Assembly (NCBI GenBank): GCA_963815375.1
Contig: CAWFGX010000005.1
Location: forward strand, 310,001-374,000
Direction: 5' to 3'
Source of the DNA: JASHPR01 sp963815375
GTDB taxonomy: Bacteria > Actinomycetota > Actinomycetes > Streptosporangiales > Streptosporangiaceae
Length of the DNA: 64,000 nucleotides
Position 1 is the first letter of the stretch. Each line of letters opens with the position of its first letter. The position numbers were made by a program, and so were the translations under genes. The notes beneath the pieces were generated by a model. It saw only the letters and a program-made list of their open reading frames with translations, had not been told where the DNA came from and did no database searches. This document shows, in pieces, positions 60,246-64,000 of the stretch.

Positions 60246-61103
60246 CTATCCCCGGCTGTCCGGCTGACCGTCGTTTGCGGCACCGTCGTTTGCGGCACCG
60301 TCGTTTGCGGCACCGTCGTTTGCGGCACCGTCGTTTGCGGCACCGTCGTTTGCGGCACCGTCATCGCTGGGCTGGAAGCGGTAGCCCATACCTGGTTCGG
60401 TGAGCAGCCAGCGCGGTCTGCTCGCGTCTGGTTCCAGCTTGCGGCGCAGCTGAGCCATGTAGAGCCGCAGGTTGCCCGCTGCCTCCGCGTATCCCGGGCC
60501 CCACACCTCGTTCAGCAGGTACTGCCGCCCGAGCAGCTTGCCTGGATGACGCAGCAGCACCTCGAGCAGGTGCCATTCGGTCGGGGTCAGCCTGACGTCA
60601 CCGGAAGCGGCGTCGCTGGAAGCCGCGTCCGGGTCGCCTTTCGCCGCCGGGTGGGGCGACAAGTGAGCGTTCCGTGTAATCCGCTTGGCGGCGAGGTCGA
60701 CGGTGAGGTCCCCGAGCTGGAACTGCGGCTGGTCGCTGTCCTCGCCGCTGCGCCGCGCGACCGCGCGCATCCTGGCGAGCAGTTCCTCCATCCCGAACGG
60801 CTTGGTGACATAGTCATCCGCTCCGGCGTCGAGGGCTTCGACCTTGTCGGTACTGTCGGACCGGCCGGACAGAACTATGATCGGGGCACTGGTCCAGCCG
60901 CGCAGGCCGTGGATCACCTCGACGCCGTCCAGGTCTGGCAGCCCGAGGTCAAGGATGATCAGGTCGGGCGGGTGCCGGCCGGCCTGCTCCAGCGCCTCGG
61001 CCGCGGTAGCGGCGGTCTGCACGTCGTAGTGACGGGCCCGCAGGTTGATCCGCAGCGCACGCAGGATCTGCGGCTCGTCGTCCACGACGAGGATTCTTGT
61101 CAC
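60246..61103 (-). CDS. kdpE: KdpE response regulator with repetitive C-terminal tail
   Basis: OmpR/PhoB-type response regulator of 285 aa. The receiver domain has the acidic pair near the N-terminus (ILVVDDEPQILRALRI), the phospho-acceptor Asp in LIILDLGLPDLDG (about residue 52) and Lys in DYVTKPFGMEELLARM. The winged-helix domain has VRLTPTEWHLLEVLLRHPGK and LRLYMAQLRRKLEPDASRPR. After the DNA-binding domain the chain should end at GYRFQPSDD, but six A-A-N-D-G repeats follow. The GTG start overlaps the kdpD stop (GTGA). KdpE normally activates kdpFABC; here the transporter in view is KimA-like. Residues 150-168 form an Ala/Ser insert between the domains. Confidence 0.92.
   Translation of the reverse strand: MTRILVVDDEPQILRALRINLRARHYDVQTAATAAEALEQAGRHPPDLIILDLGLPDLDGVEVIHGLRGWTSAPIIVLSGRSDSTDKVEALDAGADDYVTKPFGMEELLARMRAVARRSGEDSDQPQFQLGDLTVDLAAKRITRNAHLSPHPAAKGDPDAASSDAASGDVRLTPTEWHLLEVLLRHPGKLLGRQYLLNEVWGPGYAEAAGNLRLYMAQLRRKLEPDASRPRWLLTEPGMGYRFQPSDDGAANDGAANDGAANDGAANDGAANDGAANDGQPDSRG
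60271..60360 (-). repeat. Six perfect 15-base repeats at the kdpE 3' end
   Basis: tcgtttgcggcaccg occurs six times without a mismatch (60271-60360). On the reverse strand it encodes D-G-A-A-N pentapeptides in frame. Perfect identity suggests recent expansion or an unstable length. Confidence 0.97.
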
Positions 61104-63712
61104 CCCGCCACGGTACCGGCGGGCGTGGCCGGGCCAGCTGGCTCGGCGGCGCGCGGCGCGGCCGGCAGCGATAGCGCCATCGTCAGCCCGCCGCCCGGGG
61201 TGTCCTCCGGCTCCAGGGTGCCGCCCACTGCCTCGGTCAGGCCACGGGAAAGAGCCAGGCCCAGCCCTACGCCGGCGGTGTTGTCGGTGTCCCCGAGCCG
61301 CTGGAACGGGACGAAGATCCGGTCCCAGTCAGCCTCGGGCACGCCTGGCCCACGGTCGACGACGCGCAGCTCCACCCGGTCGGCGTGTGCGCTCGCGGTC
61401 AGCAGCGGCGGTGACCCCGGCGGTGAGTAGCGGAGCGCGTTGGCGGTCACGTTCGCGATGACCCGCTCCAGGATGCCCGGATCCACGAGCACCTCAGGCA
61501 GTGAATCAGGAACCTCGACAGCGACGTCCGCGGCCGCGGGCCCGAGGTCGTCCAGTGACCTGGAGACGATCTCACCCAGGTCAGCGGGCTTGGGGAACAC
61601 CGAGAGCGCGCCCGCCTGCAGCCTGCTCATGTCCAGCAGGTTATCCACCAGGCGGGTGAGACGGTCCAGGGACTCGTCTGCGGTGGCGAGCAGCTCGTCG
61701 CGGTCCTCGGGTGTCCACTCGACGTCGCGCGAGCGCAGACTGGTCACTGCCGCCTTGGCCGACGCCAGCGGTGTGCGCAGGTCGTGGCTGACCGCGGCGA
61801 GCAGCGCGGTGCGCATCCTGTCCGCCTCCGCTATCGGCCGGGCCGCCTCGGCTTCCGCTGCCAGCCGCTGCTGCTCCAGGGCGACAGCTGCGTAGGCGGC
61901 GAACGCGCCGAGGACCCGGCGGTCGGCGGCGGGCAGGGCCCGGCCGCGCAACCCCAAGACCAGGCTGTCGGTGACCGGGACGTCCACATCGGCTTCCTCG
62001 GGGCGGGCCAGTGCGGGCCCGCCAGCGGTGGCGACCGGAGTCCAGCCGGCGGCCGGGCCGCGCGGAGCGCCCGGCTGGCGCTCGAGCAGCGTCACCGACT
62101 CCATCGCGAACGCTTCCCGGACCCGATCAAGCACCGCCGCCAGTGCCCGCTGTCCGCGCAGCACACTGCCTGCCGCGGTGACCAGCAGCTCGGACTCCGC
62201 GTTCGCGCGGGCCGCCTGTTTGGTGCGCCGGGCTGCCGCGTCGACCACCGAGCTGACCATGAGGCCCACGGCCACGAAGATGGCAAGCGCCAGGGCGTTG
62301 TTGGCCTCGGAGATCGTGAACTTGTGGATCGGCGGGGTGAAGTAGTAGTTCAGCAGCAGCGACGCCGCGACCGCCTCCAGCACTGCCGGAACAAACCCGC
62401 CCACCAGAGCCACGGCGACGACGGCTACCAGGTAGCAGAGCACGTCGCTGGTCAGGTTGAGCCCGCTGCGCATACTCGCTAGCAGCACCGTGAGCAGCGG
62501 GGCCAGGGCGACAGCGAGAGCGTAGCCAGCTAGCCTGCGGCGCAGTGGCAGCCCGCCGCGCGCCCGCGGCAGCCCCCGGCCGCGGCCCATCTGGGAGTGG
62601 GTGACGATGTGCACGTCGATGTCGCCGGACCCGCGGATCGTGCGGTTGCTGACGCCCGGCCCGGTGAGCAGCGAGGACAGCCAGCCGCGGCGGCTCACGC
62701 CGAGCACGAGCTGGGTCGCGTTCTCGGCGCGGGCGAACGTGAGCAGGGCGTCGGGCACGTTGTCGCCGATGATCTGGTGGTAGGTGCCGCCCAGAGACTC
62801 GGCGAGCCGGCGCTGCTCGGCCAGCACCGCAGGATTAGCGCCGGTCAGCCCGTCAGACCTGGTCACGTGGACCGCGAGCAGGTCGCCCCCGGTCGAGCGG
62901 GCGGCGATCCTGGCCGCCCGCCGGATCAGCGTGTCGCCTTCCGGGCCGCCAGTGAGCGCGACCACGACCCGTTCCCGCGCCTCCCAGGTCCCGCGGATGT
63001 CGTGCGCGGCGCGGTAGCTCTGCAGGCCCTCGTCGACCTTGTCGGCCAGCCACAGCAGGGCCAGCTCGCGCAGGGCGGCCAGGTTGCCGGCCCGGAAGTA
63101 GTGCGTCAGCGCCGCGTCGATCTTCTCGGCCGGGTAGATGTTGCCGTGGGCCATCCGGCGGCGTAGCGCCTCTGGCGTCTGGTCCACGAGCTCCACCTGG
63201 TCAGCGGCGCGGACGATCGCGTCGGGAACGGTCTCCCGCTGCGGCACGCCGGTGATCTTCTCCACAACATCGTTCAGCGACGCGAGGTGCTGGATGTTGA
63301 CGTTCGAGATCACGTCGATGCCGGCCGCCAGCAGCTCCTCCACGTCCTCCCAGCGCTTCTCGTGCCGTGACCCGGGAACGTTGGTGTGGGCGAACTCGTC
63401 GACGAGCGCGACCTCAGGACGCCGCGCGAGCACGGCGTCGATGTCCATCTCCTCGAAGGACGAGCCGCGGTAGGCGATCCGCCGGCGCGGGATCACCTCC
63501 AGGCCCTCGATCTGGGCGGCGGTGTGTGGCCGGCCGTGTGTCTCCACGAACGCCACGACCACGTCGGTGCCGCGCTCGGCCCGCCTGTGACCCTCGCCGA
63601 GCATGGCAAACGTCTTTCCCACGCCGGCGGCGGAGCCGAGATAGATCCGCAGCTGGCCCCGCCCGTGCGGAGCAGTGTGGTCTGGGTAGCGCCTAGTTTC
63701 CGGATCGTTCAT
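61100..63712 (-). CDS. kdpD: KdpD sensor histidine kinase
   Basis: A K+-responsive sensor kinase of about 870 aa. The N-terminal KdpD domain has Walker A in LGSAAGVGKTFAMLGEGHRR and Walker B in VALVDEFAHTNVPG. A UspA-like domain follows (VVVALTGGPEGDTLIRRAAR), which binds cyclic di-AMP in Staphylococcus. Then come four close TM helices (DUF4118), a GAF region, the phospho-accepting His in LLAAVSHDLRTPLASAKAAV, and an HATPase with DRGPGVPEADWDRIF and GVGLGLALSRGLTEAV. The ATG at 63712 (MNDPETRRY) is chosen because the conserved part starts soon after; an ATG at 63856 would read through a hairpin that ends the upstream gene. It is coupled to kdpE by a 4-base overlap. Confidence 0.93.
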   Translation of the reverse strand: MNDPETRRYPDHTAPHGRGQLRIYLGSAAGVGKTFAMLGEGHRRAERGTDVVVAFVETHGRPHTAAQIEGLEVIPRRRIAYRGSSFEEMDIDAVLARRPEVALVDEFAHTNVPGSRHEKRWEDVEELLAAGIDVISNVNIQHLASLNDVVEKITGVPQRETVPDAIVRAADQVELVDQTPEALRRRMAHGNIYPAEKIDAALTHYFRAGNLAALRELALLWLADKVDEGLQSYRAAHDIRGTWEARERVVVALTGGPEGDTLIRRAARIAARSTGGDLLAVHVTRSDGLTGANPAVLAEQRRLAESLGGTYHQIIGDNVPDALLTFARAENATQLVLGVSRRGWLSSLLTGPGVSNRTIRGSGDIDVHIVTHSQMGRGRGLPRARGGLPLRRRLAGYALAVALAPLLTVLLASMRSGLNLTSDVLCYLVAVVAVALVGGFVPAVLEAVAASLLLNYYFTPPIHKFTISEANNALALAIFVAVGLMVSSVVDAAARRTKQAARANAESELLVTAAGSVLRGQRALAAVLDRVREAFAMESVTLLERQPGAPRGPAAGWTPVATAGGPALARPEEADVDVPVTDSLVLGLRGRALPAADRRVLGAFAAYAAVALEQQRLAAEAEAARPIAEADRMRTALLAAVSHDLRTPLASAKAAVTSLRSRDVEWTPEDRDELLATADESLDRLTRLVDNLLDMSRLQAGALSVFPKPADLGEIVSRSLDDLGPAAADVAVEVPDSLPEVLVDPGILERVIANVTANALRYSPPGSPPLLTASAHADRVELRVVDRGPGVPEADWDRIFVPFQRLGDTDNTAGVGLGLALSRGLTEAVGGTLEPEDTPGGGLTMALSLPAAPRAAEPAGPATPAGTVAG

Positions 63713-63856
63713 GGCTTTTGCGTCAGCACCAATGCCTTTACCTGGTAAGACCTGCCTCCCTGCCGACGATAAGACACTACGTCCGGTGCTGCGCAGGCCG
63801 GCCAAACGGTTTCCATGCGCCGCCGTTGCCAACGCATACGGATCCCATACGGCCAC

Positions 63857-63889
63857 GGGCGCCCGCCTACGCGGGCCGAGCGGGCGCCC
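63857..63889 (-). terminator. 10-bp perfect GC hairpin, probable terminator
   Basis: gggcgcccgc (63857-63866) and gcgggcgccc (63880-63889) pair around a 13-base loop, 10 bases after the stop of the leftward partial gene. Confidence 0.6.
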
Positions 63890-63899
63890 GCGCTGGCCC

Positions 63900-64000
63900 T
63901 CAGACGACCAGGGTGATCAGGTCCTGGGCAATCTCGGCCGGGTCGATCACGGCGTCGAACGACACCACCTGCACGTGGCTCTTGCCGAACTTGTCCTGAG
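63900..64000 (-). CDS. C-terminus of a gene truncated by the window edge
   Basis: The reverse strand encodes the last 32 residues of a protein (KFGKSHVQVVSFDAVIDPAE followed by IAQDLITLVV) and a TGA at 63900-63902. Codon choice looks coding. A hairpin follows the stop. Too little remains to name a family. Confidence 0.6.
   Translation of the reverse strand, partial: QDKFGKSHVQVVSFDAVIDPAEIAQDLITLVV

Noticed and set aside
60271..60360. Short perfect repeats suggestive of iterons or a replication origin
   Set aside because: They are in frame at the kdpE 3' end and encode pentapeptides; no rep or dnaA gene nearby.
1..64000. Search for mobile elements, toxin-antitoxin pairs or defence genes
   Set aside because: No transposase, integrase, restriction, toxin or phage motif was recognised, and no terminal inverted repeats with target duplications were seen.

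Overview
This 64 kb window comes from a GC-rich actinobacterium. GTG starts are common, many genes are translationally coupled, the tmRNA does not encode its CCA end, and there is a mycothiol-type maleylpyruvate isomerase homologue, a giant NAD-glutamate dehydrogenase, an AftD-like arabinosyltransferase homologue and several GT-C style envelope proteins. The mixture looks more like a Streptosporangiales or related soil lineage than a mycobacterium, but that placement is inference. I see no insertion sequence, integrase, phage gene, CRISPR array or tRNA gene. It reads as chromosomal backbone with lineage-specific genes between conserved blocks.

Left part (0-10.7 kb): a DUF2087 protein cut by the window edge, acetoacetate-CoA ligase, NAD-glutamate dehydrogenase, a GNAT acetyltransferase, a threonine/serine dehydratase and release factor 2. 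Division and rescue block (10.8-16.1 kb): a small zinc-ribbon membrane protein, then ftsE, ftsX, smpB, a penicillin-binding-protein homologue that has lost all three catalytic motifs, and ssrA (tmRNA) preceded by tandem repeats and two strong hairpins. Next (16.1-35.7 kb) comes a mosaic: a nitrate/nitrite-sensing (NIT-like) domain protein with no kinase, a HhH-GPD glycosylase, a mycothiol-type enzyme, an AraC regulator, a D-lactate/glycolate-type FAD-FeS dehydrogenase, lipoproteins, a GT-C-like protein, a thioesterase, an SDR/MarR divergent pair with a palindromic operator, a proline iminopeptidase-like hydrolase, glutathione peroxidase, two tandem GH5-ricin secreted hydrolases, DUF3054 and a degenerate PfkB kinase.

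Envelope locus (35.7-53.3 kb): two divergent operons leave a common spacer near 45.9 kb. Leftward are a methyltransferase, AftD-like protein, condensation-type acyltransferase, DMT-like membrane protein and Trm112-like protein, joined by 1- to 14-base overlaps. Rightward are a glycosyltransferase, a methyltransferase, a GT-C-like protein, a DUF2613 peptide, a DUF3068/PorA-family protein and an acyl-CoA synthetase. From memory this resembles the poorly understood Rv0224c-Rv0227c and Rv0236 genes of M. tuberculosis. The likely job is assembly and export of a surface glycan or glycolipid.

Right part (53.3-64 kb): a frameshifted LysR gene beside an MFS transporter, a tyrosine phosphatase, a TPR remnant, a cysteine-free HesB-like protein, an Lrp/AsnC regulator, a small membrane protein, and a potassium block. 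That block has a KimA-like transporter facing kdpE-kdpD, with no kdpFABC in view. A truncated reverse-strand gene closes the window.

Recurrent oddities are in-frame minisatellites at protein termini (DUF2087, glutamate dehydrogenase, AftD-like, PorA-family, KdpE) and homologues with altered catalytic motifs (the PBP, PfkB, one GH5, and the SPF motif of release factor 2).
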